Below, in pieces: positions 27,136 to 36,944 of a stretch of 64,000 nucleotides of DNA (position 1 is the first letter of the stretch; every line of letters begins with the position of its first letter). This DNA is from Proteiniborus sp. DW1 (GTDB lineage: Bacteria; Bacillota; Clostridia; Tissierellales; Proteiniboraceae). A program made the position numbers and the translations under genes. The stretch spans positions 109,077 to 173,076 of the forward strand of contig NZ_FMDO01000013.1 in NCBI RefSeq assembly GCF_900095305.1, read 5' to 3'. Below the pieces are notes generated by a model that ran no database searches, was not told where the DNA came from, and worked only from the letters and a program-made list of their open reading frames with translations.

Positions 27136-30100
27136 ATGCAAAAGTTTAAAGAGCTATCTAATTTATCAGTATCTGAAAACGAAAAGCAAATATCTGACTT
27201 TTGGAATGATATTGATATCTTAACTAAAACAGTAGAAAATCGTAATGGTAATAAGCCTTTTATTTTTTTCGAAGGACCTCCTACAGCTAATGGTAGACCT
27301 GGAATTCATCACGTTATATCAAGAACATTAAAGGATTCAGTATGCAGATACAAAACAATGAAGGGTTATCAAGTAAAGAGAAAGGCTGGATGGGACACTC
27401 ATGGACTTCCTGTTGAGATTGAAGTAGAAAAGCAATTAAAGCTTAAAGACAAGCATGATATTGAAAATTATGGGATAGCAGAATTTAATGAAAAATGTAG
27501 AGAATCAGTATTTACCTACGAAAGCCTTTGGAGAGAAATGACTAAGAGAATGGCATATGAAATAGACCTAGACAATCCTTATATTACATTAGACAACAAT
27601 TATATCGAAACTGTATGGTGGATACTAGATAAGTTCTTTAAAGAAGGATTAATCTATGAAGGACATAAAATACTGCCATATTGTTCAAGATGTGGTACAG
27701 GATTGGCTTCACATGAGGTAGCTCAAGGCTATGAAGAGATAAAATCAAACACAGTAATAGTTAAATTTAAAAGAAAGGACGCAGACGAGTATTTCTTAGT
27801 ATGGACTACTACACCTTGGACTCTAGCTTCAAACGTAGCTCTTACAGTAAGTCCAGATGCCACATATCTAAAGGTTAAATCAGATGGAACAGTATATTAT
27901 GTTGAAAAGACTTTATCTAAGAGAGTATTTGGAGACCAAGACTTTGAAGTATTAGAAGAACTGAAAGGAAAGGACCTAGAATATATTGAGTACGAGCAGC
28001 TGATGCCATTTGTAAAAGCTGATAAGAAGGCGTTCTTTGTAACTGTAGCTGACTATGTAACTACAGAAGATGGTACTGGTATAGTTCACACTGCTCCTGC
28101 TTTTGGAGAAGACGACTATAATACAGGTAGAAGATATGACCTTCCAGTGTTACAGCCTGTAAATGAAGATGGTAAATATATAGATACGCCTTGGAAGGGT
28201 ATGTTTGTAATGGATGCTGATATAGAAATCATCAAATGGCTTCATGCTGAAGGTAAGCTGTTTAAGAAGGAAAAAATTGCTCACAACTATCCTCACTGCT
28301 GGAGATGTAAAACACCACTATTATACTATGCTAAACCAAGCTGGTATATAGAGATGACAAAACTTAAAGACCAGCTCATAGCTAATAACAATACTGTAGA
28401 ATGGTACCCTGATTATGTAGGTGAAAAGAGATTTGGAAACTGGCTTGAGAACCTTAATGATTGGGCTATATCGAGAAGTAGATACTGGGGAACCCCGCTA
28501 AATATATGGAGATGTGAATGTGGTCATACAGAAAGTATAGGCTCTAGAAAAGAGTTAGCGGAGAGAGCTATAGAAGATATAGATGAAAATATAGAGCTTC
28601 ACAGACCATATGTTGATGATGTTCATATTAAATGTGATAAATGTGGTAGTTCTATGACAAGGGTTACTGACGTTATAGATTGTTGGTTTGACAGTGGTTC
28701 AATGCCTTTTGCGCAACACCATTATCCATTTGAAAATAAGGAAGGATTCTTTGGAGAATTATTCCCAGCAGACTTTATATGTGAGGGTATTGACCAGACA
28801 AGAGGTTGGTTTTACTCATTATTAGCTATATCTACATTTGTAACAGGAAAAGCTCCTTACAAGAGAGTTCTAGTAAATGACCTAATCCTAGACAAAGAAG
28901 GAAAGAAAATGTCCAAGTCTAGGGGAAATACAGTAGATCCTTTTGAGTTATTTGACAAATATGGTGCAGATGCACTGAGATGGTACCTACTTTATGTATC
29001 TCCTGCATGGACACCAACTAAATTTGACGAAGATGGTTTAAAAGAAGTATTAAGTAAGTTCTTTGGGACTATAAAAAATGTATATAATTTCTTTACACTC
29101 TATGCTAACACAGATGAAGTAAATCCAAAGGACTTTTATGTAGAAGTTTCAGATAGACCTGAACTAGATAGATGGATTATATCTAAGTATAACAGCTTAT
29201 TAAAAGCAGTAGAAGAGGATTTAGAAGACTATGACTTAACAAAAGCTGTTAGAAGAATCCAAGACTTTGCAAATGAAGACCTATCTAACTGGTATATAAG
29301 ACGTTCTAGAAGAAGATTCTGGGAAACAGAACTAACTGAAGACAAAAAGGCTGTCTACAATACGACGTATGAAATATTAGTTGGAATATCTCAAATGATA
29401 GCCCCATTTGCTCCATATCTATCAGAAGAAATCTATAGAAATCTAACTGGAGAACTTTCAGTTCATCTAAGTGACTATCCTGTAGTAAATGAAGCTCATA
29501 TAGATAAGAAGATAGAGCATAAGATGGATCTTGTAAGAGATTTAGTAGGACTAGGAAGAGCTGCTAGAGAATCTGTGAAGATAAAAGTGAGACAACCAAT
29601 TGGGAAAGTTCTAATAGATGGAAAGCATGAAGCCGAAATTGGAGACCTGGTGCCGTTAATGAAAGAAGAGTTAAATGTCAAGGAAGTAGTATTTGCAAAG
29701 AACTTAAATGAATACATGAACTTTAGCTTGAAACCAAACTTTAGAGTAGCAGGTCCTATATTGGGACCGAAAATTAAAGACTTTGGCAAGGCTTTATCAC
29801 AGTTAGATGGTTCAGTAGTAGCTCCAAAAATAGAAAGTGGAGAGAAAGTAGTAGTAAACCTTGGAGGAGAAGATTTTGAAGTTACAAAGGACTTAGTAAC
29901 AGTTACCATAACTGCAAAAGAAGGCTTCACAGTAGCTATGGAAAACAACCATTTTGTAATTCTAGATACCACACTAACAGAAGAACTTATAAACGAAGGC
30001 TTTGCAAGAGAGCTCATATCAAAAGTACAACAAATGAGAAAAAACAATGGATATGAAATGATGGATAATATTAAAATCTTCTATGATGGGGATGATGACA

Positions 30101-30243
30101 TAGCTAAAGCAGTCAGTGTTCATGAAGAGTATATCAAGAAGGAAACATTGGCAATTAATATCGAAAGAGTAAGTGATAGCAGCTTTGAAAAACAGAATCT
30201 TAATGATCACGAAACTGGTATAATGCTTGAAAAAGTTCAATGA
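27136..30243 (+). CDS. ileS: Isoleucyl-tRNA synthetase (type 2)
   Basis: 1035 residues from the ATG at 27136; an in-frame GTG at 27127 is part of the AAAGGGTG binding site. The HIGH-type motif is in PPTANGRPGIHHV (~47-59), GWDTHGLPVE follows, and KMSKS is at ~590. Editing-domain motifs (TTTPWTL) and an anticodon-binding domain are present. The length and the HGLPVEIEVEK form fit the type 2 (eukaryote-like) IleS group, which tends to be less sensitive to mupirocin than type 1. It charges tRNA-Ile for translation and is under T-box control. A strong terminator follows at 30312. Confidence 0.97.
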   Translation: MQKFKELSNLSVSENEKQISDFWNDIDILTKTVENRNGNKPFIFFEGPPTANGRPGIHHVISRTLKDSVCRYKTMKGYQVKRKAGWDTHGLPVEIEVEKQLKLKDKHDIENYGIAEFNEKCRESVFTYESLWREMTKRMAYEIDLDNPYITLDNNYIETVWWILDKFFKEGLIYEGHKILPYCSRCGTGLASHEVAQGYEEIKSNTVIVKFKRKDADEYFLVWTTTPWTLASNVALTVSPDATYLKVKSDGTVYYVEKTLSKRVFGDQDFEVLEELKGKDLEYIEYEQLMPFVKADKKAFFVTVADYVTTEDGTGIVHTAPAFGEDDYNTGRRYDLPVLQPVNEDGKYIDTPWKGMFVMDADIEIIKWLHAEGKLFKKEKIAHNYPHCWRCKTPLLYYAKPSWYIEMTKLKDQLIANNNTVEWYPDYVGEKRFGNWLENLNDWAISRSRYWGTPLNIWRCECGHTESIGSRKELAERAIEDIDENIELHRPYVDDVHIKCDKCGSSMTRVTDVIDCWFDSGSMPFAQHHYPFENKEGFFGELFPADFICEGIDQTRGWFYSLLAISTFVTGKAPYKRVLVNDLILDKEGKKMSKSRGNTVDPFELFDKYGADALRWYLLYVSPAWTPTKFDEDGLKEVLSKFFGTIKNVYNFFTLYANTDEVNPKDFYVEVSDRPELDRWIISKYNSLLKAVEEDLEDYDLTKAVRRIQDFANEDLSNWYIRRSRRRFWETELTEDKKAVYNTTYEILVGISQMIAPFAPYLSEEIYRNLTGELSVHLSDYPVVNEAHIDKKIEHKMDLVRDLVGLGRAARESVKIKVRQPIGKVLIDGKHEAEIGDLVPLMKEELNVKEVVFAKNLNEYMNFSLKPNFRVAGPILGPKIKDFGKALSQLDGSVVAPKIESGEKVVVNLGGEDFEVTKDLVTVTITAKEGFTVAMENNHFVILDTTLTEELINEGFARELISKVQQMRKNNGYEMMDNIKIFYDGDDDIAKAVSVHEEYIKKETLAINIERVSDSSFEKQNLNDHETGIMLEKVQ

Positions 30244-30311
30244 AATTATAAGCAGAAGGAATAGGATTTAATTATCAAGACCTAATTTGAAAAAATATTG
30301 AAAAGAAAAAG

Positions 30312-30351
30312 AGAAGACATACTATACATGTATAATATGTCTTCTTTTTTT
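30312..30351 (+). terminator. Terminator of ileS
   Basis: A 10-bp stem (AGAAGACATA with TATGTCTTCT) with an inner hairpin runs into TTTTTTTT. Confidence 0.85.
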
Positions 30352-30740
30352 GGCTCTTTGTCAATAGTTGGGGTGGAATTGAGTGATATGTATTTCTAAA
30401 GTAGACAAACTAATTAATTAGAATTAGATTATCTACTTGGAGGTATTTTTTATGGGAAGCAAATCAAAATTTAGTAAAGAAATAAAAATAAAAGCTTGTC
30501 TAGATTATGAAGGAGGCAATATTAGCCTTAATGATATTGCTAAAGAAATTGGAGCTCATGAAGAAACTGTTCGAAAATGGTATCTAAGATACAAAGAACA
30601 CGGATCTAGTGTTTTTGAAACATCAAATAAACAACGTTCATATAGCAAAGATTTTAAGTTAGCAGTGATAGAGGAGTATACCTCAGGCAAATATTTACAG
30701 CTGGACTTATCTGTTAAATATAATTTTAGCGAATAACAGT
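30352..30740 (+). mobile_element. Remnant of an IS3-like insertion sequence (left end)
   Basis: The left edge appears to be at ~30352-30377, where TTTGTCAATAGTTGGGGTGG resembles an IS end. It is followed by the first part of a transposase helper gene. No second open reading frame (catalytic transposase) and no matching right end are found in the next 450 bases, so only a fragment is left. Borders are approximate. Confidence 0.6.
30452..30736 (+). pseudogene. Truncated IS3-family transposase OrfA (helix-turn-helix part)
   Basis: 94 residues from the ATG at 30452, after GGAGGTATTTTTT. An HTH of the IS3/IS150 OrfA type is visible (FSKEIKIKACLDYEGGNISLNDIAKEIGAHEETVRKWYLRYKEHG, split here from ~5-50). 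A second HTH begins (YSKDFKLAVIEEY...) but the frame stops in the middle of it (YNFSE). Intact OrfA proteins of this type are ~170-230 residues. It is therefore a decayed copy and cannot transpose by itself. Confidence 0.75.
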
Positions 30741-31193
30741 TTTTAGAGTATTTAAGCTTTTATTCGTATCATCAGATATTTTAGATGCTAATTATAGGTA
30801 ATCTATCATCATTAATTTAGAAAATATTCTCTTTTGTTGTTTTCTAATATCATGCTTTTCTTATCTTCACATCAATTTTTTATTAACATAAATATACTTA
30901 TGCTATTTGTACTATTTCTTATATAGTTTTAATAAATGATCTATTTTTTTGTTATATAACAATATGTTATATAATAACAACAATTTATCGAACTACACAA
31001 GGCTATTTGTAAAAGAATGACAAAGGTGATAATAGAAAAAAGTAGAATTTCACATTAAATAGAATTGCGTGCATATTGAGTATCCAGACAATATAGAATG
31101 CAATTAACTTCAAATATACACTTGGACATGCAGGATTGGTTGGAAAATTTATACTAAATCGTGCATGTTATTTTTTGTAAGGAGGCTAGTTAG
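30741..31193. other. Intergenic region upstream of the first chemoreceptor
   Basis: 453 A+T-rich bases without a supportable gene. Near its end, ACATGCA (31126-31132) pairs with TGCATGT (31162-31168), extended by four more pairs after a mismatch, and is followed by TATTTTTTG. This may be an attenuator in the chemoreceptor leader. Confidence 0.4.
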
Positions 31194-32828
31194 ATGATTA
31201 AAGAAAAAAAGTTTTTTTACATGGCTTTATTATCGAATTTAGTTTTTAATGCATTATCAATTACTTTATTAAGTGAAAATAACTCAAGCCAATTGACAAA
31301 AATTATCGCATCTTCTGTAATTATGCTGATGATATGGGGTGTATATATAGTAAAAGTTGGCAGAAACTATACTTTAATTGATGAGGTAACTAGGATTTTA
31401 AAAGAGTATGTTAAAGGGAACTTTCTTGTAGAGTTCAAGGAAAATGTTAAGTCACCTCATCATAAAGAAATAAAAGAAGCTATGAATGAACTAAGAGTTC
31501 AAATGCAAAGCTGGCTTTATAATGTTTTATATTCTAGAGTCAAGATAGGTGATTATGCTGAGATACTTCAAAGAAATACTAATTCAACTCTAGAAAGCAT
31601 AAATGAAATATCGAGAGCGATTGAAACTATAGATTTTGGTTCAACTAAGGCTACAGAAGACACAGCGGAAAATGCAGCTATAGCTGAAGAATTACTGAGT
31701 TCAAATACAGAAATCACAGAGAATGCTATGAAATTCAGTGCAGTTACTTATGAATCTGCAGATAGAATGATAGAGGATAGCAGTGAAATAGAGAGAACTT
31801 TAGAAGATTTTGCAAAGATAGAATATATAATGTCTAAGGCATCCGAAGAAATAGATATGCTTAAAACTCATTTAGGTTCGATTTTTAAAATGAGTGATTT
31901 AATTTCTGATATAGCTGCTCAAACAAACCTATTGTCTTTAAATGCATCTATAGAAGCTGCCAGAGCAGGCGAATCAGGAAAAGGTTTTTCTGTAGTGGCA
32001 GAGGAAATAAAAAAATTAGCTGAAGAAAGTGCAAAGATAACAGCTGAGATAAAAGAAAATGTTTCTCTTATTGATTTAAATATAGGAAAGGTTATAGAAG
32101 AAATAAAGGATGGTACGAAAAAATCAATTGAAATCAGGGAAAAAAGTATCAATGCGAGTAAAAATCTGAAAGAAATAACATATAAAATCAATGAAATGGC
32201 TGGCTTTATAAATGATATTTCAAAAAATATAGAACAACAAAATAAAGCAACTGAGTCACTAGCAATAAATGTAGAAAATGCCGCAAGTTTTATAAGTGAG
32301 TTAAATAAAACGATTAAGGGTATAGATAATAATATTTCTGCCCAAGTTCAAATGGAAAAGGAAAGTATGGAAACATCTAATAGAATTACTGAAATAGCCA
32401 TTAATTTTAATGAGTTTACTAAAACATTTGAGAATGAAATAAACAGGGAACTGATAGAAGCTTGTGAGAAAGTAGCAGAGCTAGAAGCAAAAGGGGTGAT
32501 TACTAATTCATTCCTCGTAGAACTTTCTAAGAAAACGGGTATATCGGAATTTTATATTACTGATTCCCAAGGAGTAACTGAATACTGTAACAATCCCAAT
32601 GGTATAGGCTTTAAAATTTCCAATGATCCAACTACACAAGCCTATGATTTTTATAAAATACTATTAGACCCAAGCTTAAAGGTGTGTCAAGAGATGAAAA
32701 TTAGGGACATAGATGGTGAATACTTTAAATTTGCAGGAGTTTCCAAAAAAGGTAAGACAGGTATCGTACAAGTAGGGCTTCATATTGATGATTTGAAGGA
32801 TTTTAGAGGGCAATATGCAATAGAATAG
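31194..32828 (+). CDS. Methyl-accepting chemotaxis protein with C-terminal sensor domain
   Basis: 544 residues from an ATG after AAGGAGG. Two membrane helices (~8-27 and ~33-52) are separated by only a few outside residues, so there is no periplasm-type sensor. The signalling domain covers ~100-420, with the tip [25 protein letters not shown] split around residue 245. After it comes a ~115-residue C-terminal domain ([29 protein letters not shown]...GIVQVGLHI), which looks like a PAS/Cache-type ligand pocket in the cytoplasm. A second receptor with the same layout lies at 41343, and both flank the pyrimidine genes. It may therefore sense cytosolic pyrimidines or energy state; this is inference. 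Confidence 0.88.
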   Translation: MIKEKKFFYMALLSNLVFNALSITLLSENNSSQLTKIIASSVIMLMIWGVYIVKVGRNYTLIDEVTRILKEYVKGNFLVEFKENVKSPHHKEIKEAMNELRVQMQSWLYNVLYSRVKIGDYAEILQRNTNSTLESINEISRAIETIDFGSTKATEDTAENAAIAEELLSSNTEITENAMKFSAVTYESADRMIEDSSEIERTLEDFAKIEYIMSKASEEIDMLKTHLGSIFKMSDLISDIAAQTNLLSLNASIEAARAGESGKGFSVVAEEIKKLAEESAKITAEIKENVSLIDLNIGKVIEEIKDGTKKSIEIREKSINASKNLKEITYKINEMAGFINDISKNIEQQNKATESLAINVENAASFISELNKTIKGIDNNISAQVQMEKESMETSNRITEIAINFNEFTKTFENEINRELIEACEKVAELEAKGVITNSFLVELSKKTGISEFYITDSQGVTEYCNNPNGIGFKISNDPTTQAYDFYKILLDPSLKVCQEMKIRDIDGEYFKFAGVSKKGKTGIVQVGLHIDDLKDFRGQYAIE

Positions 32829-32933
32829 CTTTTACTAAGTCTGATTATTAATTGTTACCAAAAAAAAATCTTAAAGTTAAGTCAATTTATAAAATTTCGA
32901 CAATTCAAATAATGTTATAATTGAGTGAATAAA

Positions 32934-32943
32934 AAAACGTTTT
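32934..32943. promoter_or_regulatory. Putative LacI-family operator before the molybdenum-hydroxylase genes
   Basis: The palindrome AAAACGTTTT lies 12 bases after a TATAAT box (32916-32921), near the expected transcription start. It shares the AAACGTTT core with the operator before the second chemoreceptor. Confidence 0.5.
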
Positions 32944-33020
32944 CATAGAGACAATGTCTTTGTTTAATTGTTAGGTAAGTCTTAAACATTGTTTTTCCTA
33001 TATTATATGGAGGTGATACA

Positions 33021-33857
33021 ATGAAGTCTTTTAAATTTTTCAAACCACAAACATTAAAAGAAGCAAGTGAATTACTTATAGCTCATGGAGAAAACTCCCA
33101 TATATTAAATGGAGGTACAGATTTAGTTGTAAGAATGAGAGAAAATCTAACTACACCTGATGTGATAGTTGATATCAAAGGAATAAAGGAATTACATAAA
33201 ATAAATTACGATGAAAAAGAAGGACTTTTTGTAGGTGCTTGTGTTAAATTAAGCGACATGGCACATAATAGAGCCGTTGTCGAAAATTATAGTTTTTTAG
33301 CAGATGCAGCTGAATCAGTGGGTTCTGGACAAGTTAGAAACCTTGCTACTATGGCAGGGAACAATGTAAATGCATCACCACTTGCAGACACTTCAACTCC
33401 ATTATTAGCATTAGATGCTGTAGTTTGTATTTATGGAACAAATGGTGAAAGAGAAGTATCTATTCATGATTTTTTTAAAGGTGTTAGAAAGACTTGCTTA
33501 ACTCATGGTGAGATAGTTACTGGGATCAAGATACCTGTTTATAAAGATTTAAGGGGAGTATTCACTAAAAACTCCAGAAGAAAAGATGTAGACTTATCTA
33601 CAGTATGTACTACAGTAGTAAAAATAGGAAATGAAATAAGAATAGCAATGGGAGCAGTAGCTCCAACTCCAATAAGAGCTTGGGAAGCCGAAAAACTTGC
33701 AAAGGTTGCAGAGCTTACAGATGATGTTATTAACAAAGTTGCAGATATGGCAGCATCAGAAGCTAAACCCATAGATGATGTTAGAGCATCTAGGGAATAT
33801 AGATTAGAAATGGTTAGAGTAATGGTTCGTAGAAGTCTGGAAGAACTAAGAGCTTAA
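33021..33857 (+). CDS. Molybdenum hydroxylase FAD subunit (xanthine dehydrogenase XdhB-like)
   Basis: 278 residues from an ATG after GGAGGTGATACA. The FAD-binding fold of the CO dehydrogenase/xanthine dehydrogenase medium subunit is clear: LNGGTDLVVRMRE (~35-47), ESVGSGQVRNLATMAGNNVNASPLADTSTPLLALDA split around residue ~100-130, and the C-terminal CO_deh_flav_C domain. It passes electrons from the iron-sulfur subunit to an acceptor. It is the first gene of an operon with the iron-sulfur (16 bases later) and molybdenum subunits. Annotation pipelines would call it xanthine dehydrogenase, but the neighbouring uracil and cytosine genes suggest uracil as substrate. Confidence 0.92.
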   Translation: MKSFKFFKPQTLKEASELLIAHGENSHILNGGTDLVVRMRENLTTPDVIVDIKGIKELHKINYDEKEGLFVGACVKLSDMAHNRAVVENYSFLADAAESVGSGQVRNLATMAGNNVNASPLADTSTPLLALDAVVCIYGTNGEREVSIHDFFKGVRKTCLTHGEIVTGIKIPVYKDLRGVFTKNSRRKDVDLSTVCTTVVKIGNEIRIAMGAVAPTPIRAWEAEKLAKVAELTDDVINKVADMAASEAKPIDDVRASREYRLEMVRVMVRRSLEELRA

Positions 33858-33873
33858 TAGGAGGTGAAGGCCC

Positions 33874-34335
33874 ATGAAATATAAAGTAAGCTTTACTTTA
33901 AATAATGAGAGAGTTGAACATGAAGTTGAGACAAATAAAACCCTTCTTAGAATGTTAAGAGAAGACTTTGACCTTACTGGAGCTAAAGAAGGTTGTGGAC
34001 AAGGGGAATGTGGAGCTTGCACTATATTATTAGATGGAAAACCAGTAAATGCTTGTCTTGTATTAGCAGTAGATGCTGATGGAAGGGATATTTTGACTAT
34101 AGAAGGATTATCAAATGGAACAGAGTTAGATAAACTACAAGCTTCATTTATCACTCATGGAGCATTACAGTGTGGATACTGTACTCCTGGAATGATAATG
34201 GCAGCAAAGGGATTATTAAATGAGAATCCTAATCCAACAGAAGAGCAGATAAAAGAAGCTCTTAGTGGCAACCTTTGCAGATGTACAGGATATAAAAAAA
34301 TTCTTGAAGCTATAATGGCAGTAGTAGAAAAATAG
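33874..34335 (+). CDS. Molybdenum hydroxylase [2Fe-2S] subunit (XdhC-like)
   Basis: 153 residues. The plant-type ferredoxin domain has Cys 41, 46, 49 and 61 (CGQGECGACTILLDGKPVNAC is the region, split here as CGQGECGACT and NAC). The second cluster has Cys 100, 103, 135 and 137 (QCGYCTPGM, GNLCRCTGY). All eight ligands are present. It carries electrons from the molybdenum centre to the FAD subunit. GGAGGTG precedes the ATG, and the gene is placed between the FAD and molybdenum subunit genes. Confidence 0.95.
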   Translation: MKYKVSFTLNNERVEHEVETNKTLLRMLREDFDLTGAKEGCGQGECGACTILLDGKPVNACLVLAVDADGRDILTIEGLSNGTELDKLQASFITHGALQCGYCTPGMIMAAKGLLNENPNPTEEQIKEALSGNLCRCTGYKKILEAIMAVVEK

Positions 34336-34361
34336 AGAGTATTTGTAAAGGGGGGTGTAAT

Positions 34362-36677
34362 ATGAAATATGTAGGTCAAAGACTTGAGAGAGTAGACGGT
34401 ATCAAGAAAGTAACTGGAGATTTAAAATATGTTGATGACATGAAAATGCCAGGAATGCTTTATGCAGCTGTTAAAAGAAGTCCATACCCACATGCAAATA
34501 TAATAAATATAGACATAAGCAAAGCTGAAAAATTGCCTGGAGTAAAAGCAATAACAGTAGGAAAGGATTTTCCAAAGAGAGTGGGATTATATCTAGCGGA
34601 TAAGACATTCCTTGCTGTTGACAAGGTTAGATATAGGGGAGAAGCTGTAGCAGCCGTAGCAGCTGAAACAATAGAAATAGCAGAAGAAGCAGTTAGACTT
34701 ATAGAAGTAGAATACGAAGAATTAGAGCCAGTAACAAATGCCTTAGAAGGTATGAAGCCAGGAGCACCACTTGTGCATCCAGAACTCGGAAGCTATACAC
34801 ATGCTCCAATATTTCATACGATACCAGGAACAAATATTAGTGAGCATTTTAAGTTGAGAAAGGGTAATGCTGAAGATGCATTTAAACAAGCAGACTATAT
34901 ATTAGAATCTGAGTTTTACGTTCCACACATTCAGCACTGTCCTATAGAAAACCACGTTGCAATAGCTAAGTACGATAGAGATGGTAGTTTGACAGTATGG
35001 GCAAGCTGTCAATCTCCATATGCAGTTAGAGCAGCACTATCATCTGCATTTGAAATACCTCTAAACAAGCTAAGAGTCATTTCACCAGCAATAGGTGGAG
35101 GATTCGGAGCAAAAGCTGGTACAACACTAGAAGGTATAGTTATACCACTATCTATGAGAACGGGAAGACCTGTTAAGTTAACTTATTCTAGAGAGGATGA
35201 GTTTGCTAACTCATATGTAAGACAAGCAATGCACTCAAAATTCAAAACAGGCGTAACTAAAGATGGAAAGATTATTGCTATGAATGTTGAATTCGTTTGG
35301 GATGGCGGTGCATATACAGAATATGGTGTGAATATTGCAAAATCAGCAGGGTTTGCAATGGCAGGTCCTTATGAAGTTCCAAATATTCATGGTGATTCGT
35401 ATTGTGTATATACAAATCACCCAGTAGGAGGTCCATATAGAGGATTTGGAATGGCTGAAATTCACTTCTGTATAGAGCAAAACATGGATACAGTGGCTAA
35501 TGCAATAGGAATGGATCCAGTAGAATTTAGAAAATTAAATGCACATAAACCAGGTGGAAGAACAGCTACAAATGCACCAGTGTATGAAAATTGTGGATTT
35601 GTAGAATGTATAGATACTGTTGTTAAAGATATTGATTATTATACACCATCAGAACAGCCTAGTGATCCAAGGAAGGTTAGAGCAAAGGGTATCGCATGTG
35701 GAATGAAGGCTCCATCAATGCCAAATAATGTAGCTTCTTCAGCTATTATCAGATTAAATGAAGATGGGACAGCTTATCTTTCAGTAAGTGCTCAGGATAT
35801 TGGCCAAGGTTCTGATACTACACTAACACAAATAGCTGCGGAAGCATTGTCATTAGCACCAGAAAAGATAACAATAAATACTGGCGATACAGCAAATACA
35901 CCTTACGAGTGGCAAACAGTTGCTAGTAGAATTACTTTCTGTGCAGGTAATGCTGTACTAAAGGCAGCAGAAGATATAAAGAAACAGTTAATAGAGCTAG
36001 CAAGTATTAAGCTATCAATATATCCTAGAGATTTAAAACTGGAAAACGGGTATGTAGTGTCCACTCAATATCCAGATAAGAAGGTTTCATATGCTGAATT
36101 AGCATTAGGTCTTACAATGCCAGATGGTTCGGGAGTTCATGGCCCAATTATAGGAAGAGGCTCATTCATACCAGAGAATGTTAAGGACTTTGATATAGAA
36201 ACAGGACAAGGAGACAATCCTGTAGCATTTTGGACATATGGAGCAAATGCAGTAGAGATAGAAGTTGATACAGAAACAGGACATATAAAAGTTCTAAAGG
36301 TAGCATCATGCTGGGATGTAGGAAAGGTAATCAATCCAACATTAATAGAAGGACAAATCGAAGGCGCTATAGTTCAAGGTCTTGGATCAGCATTATTTGA
36401 GGAAATAAAACTAGATAAAGGTAAGTTCTTGAATCAATCATTCATGGACTATAAGATACCAACTATAGGAGATATGCCTGAAATGATAGTTAAATTTGTA
36501 GAAAATGAGCAACATGATGGACCATTTGGGGCAAGGGGAATTGCAGAACCTGCAATGATACCATCAGCTCCTGCTGTGGCAAATGCACTATATAATGCAC
36601 TAGGAGTAAGAATTCATCAAGCACCTTTAACTCCAGAGAGAGTATTGAAAGCCTTAAAGGAAAAAGAGAATAATTAA
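34362..36677 (+). CDS. Molybdenum hydroxylase large subunit (XdhA-like; possible uracil dehydrogenase)
   Basis: 771 residues, normal for the separate large subunit. It has the molybdopterin motifs GGGFGAKAG (~245), PYRGFGMAE (~357) and the catalytic glutamate in GARGIAEPAM (~728). The position matching Glu802 of bovine xanthine oxidase (GGGFGGKE) reads Ala here, and the Arg880 match is kept; this is an alignment by eye. Family enzymes hydroxylate carbon next to ring nitrogen with water as oxygen source. The next gene is a UraA-type permease and codBA follows, so uracil to barbiturate is a plausible reaction; xanthine to urate is the alternative. Confidence 0.92.
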   Translation: MKYVGQRLERVDGIKKVTGDLKYVDDMKMPGMLYAAVKRSPYPHANIINIDISKAEKLPGVKAITVGKDFPKRVGLYLADKTFLAVDKVRYRGEAVAAVAAETIEIAEEAVRLIEVEYEELEPVTNALEGMKPGAPLVHPELGSYTHAPIFHTIPGTNISEHFKLRKGNAEDAFKQADYILESEFYVPHIQHCPIENHVAIAKYDRDGSLTVWASCQSPYAVRAALSSAFEIPLNKLRVISPAIGGGFGAKAGTTLEGIVIPLSMRTGRPVKLTYSREDEFANSYVRQAMHSKFKTGVTKDGKIIAMNVEFVWDGGAYTEYGVNIAKSAGFAMAGPYEVPNIHGDSYCVYTNHPVGGPYRGFGMAEIHFCIEQNMDTVANAIGMDPVEFRKLNAHKPGGRTATNAPVYENCGFVECIDTVVKDIDYYTPSEQPSDPRKVRAKGIACGMKAPSMPNNVASSAIIRLNEDGTAYLSVSAQDIGQGSDTTLTQIAAEALSLAPEKITINTGDTANTPYEWQTVASRITFCAGNAVLKAAEDIKKQLIELASIKLSIYPRDLKLENGYVVSTQYPDKKVSYAELALGLTMPDGSGVHGPIIGRGSFIPENVKDFDIETGQGDNPVAFWTYGANAVEIEVDTETGHIKVLKVASCWDVGKVINPTLIEGQIEGAIVQGLGSALFEEIKLDKGKFLNQSFMDYKIPTIGDMPEMIVKFVENEQHDGPFGARGIAEPAMIPSAPAVANALYNALGVRIHQAPLTPERVLKALKEKENN

Positions 36678-36704
36678 AATGATTACCATAATTATCAAAT
36701 ATAT

Positions 36705-36888
36705 GTGCTCACCTGTATTAAGAGAGTTATCAGGTGAGTACATTGTAAAAGCAGAAAAACAAGTCACTGGTTATTGCAGCACTTGTTACAGATATAATGT
36801 CATCCATTATCCCTAGCAAATTTCGTCGAAAACAAATTAGATTATTGAATGTACTTACCTAGCTTTTATTTAGCTAGCAGCTAGGTAA
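36705..36888 (+). promoter_or_regulatory. Structured leader with three hairpins before uraA
   Basis: Three hairpins occur in a row: 36705-36715 with 36731-36741 (11 bp), 36758-36764 with 36781-36787 (7 bp), and 36855-36864 with 36879-36888 (10 bp, TTACCTAGCT with AGCTAGGTAA). None has a T-run, and no PyrR binding loop or known riboswitch core is recognised. The first may end the xdh transcript; together they may form an RNA element. Confidence 0.45.
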
Positions 36889-36944
36889 TGTATATAAACT
36901 GAACAAATTAATTTGTCAGAAAATTCTAAAAAAGGGGGATTTAA

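Noticed and set aside
31031..31190. Cyclic-di-GMP riboswitch in the chemoreceptor leader
   Set aside because: A hairpin with T-run is present, but the conserved GEMM core bases were not found.
36678..36944. PyrR attenuator or purine riboswitch before uraA
   Set aside because: The PyrR anti-antiterminator loop and the purine aptamer core were not found; only unassigned hairpins.
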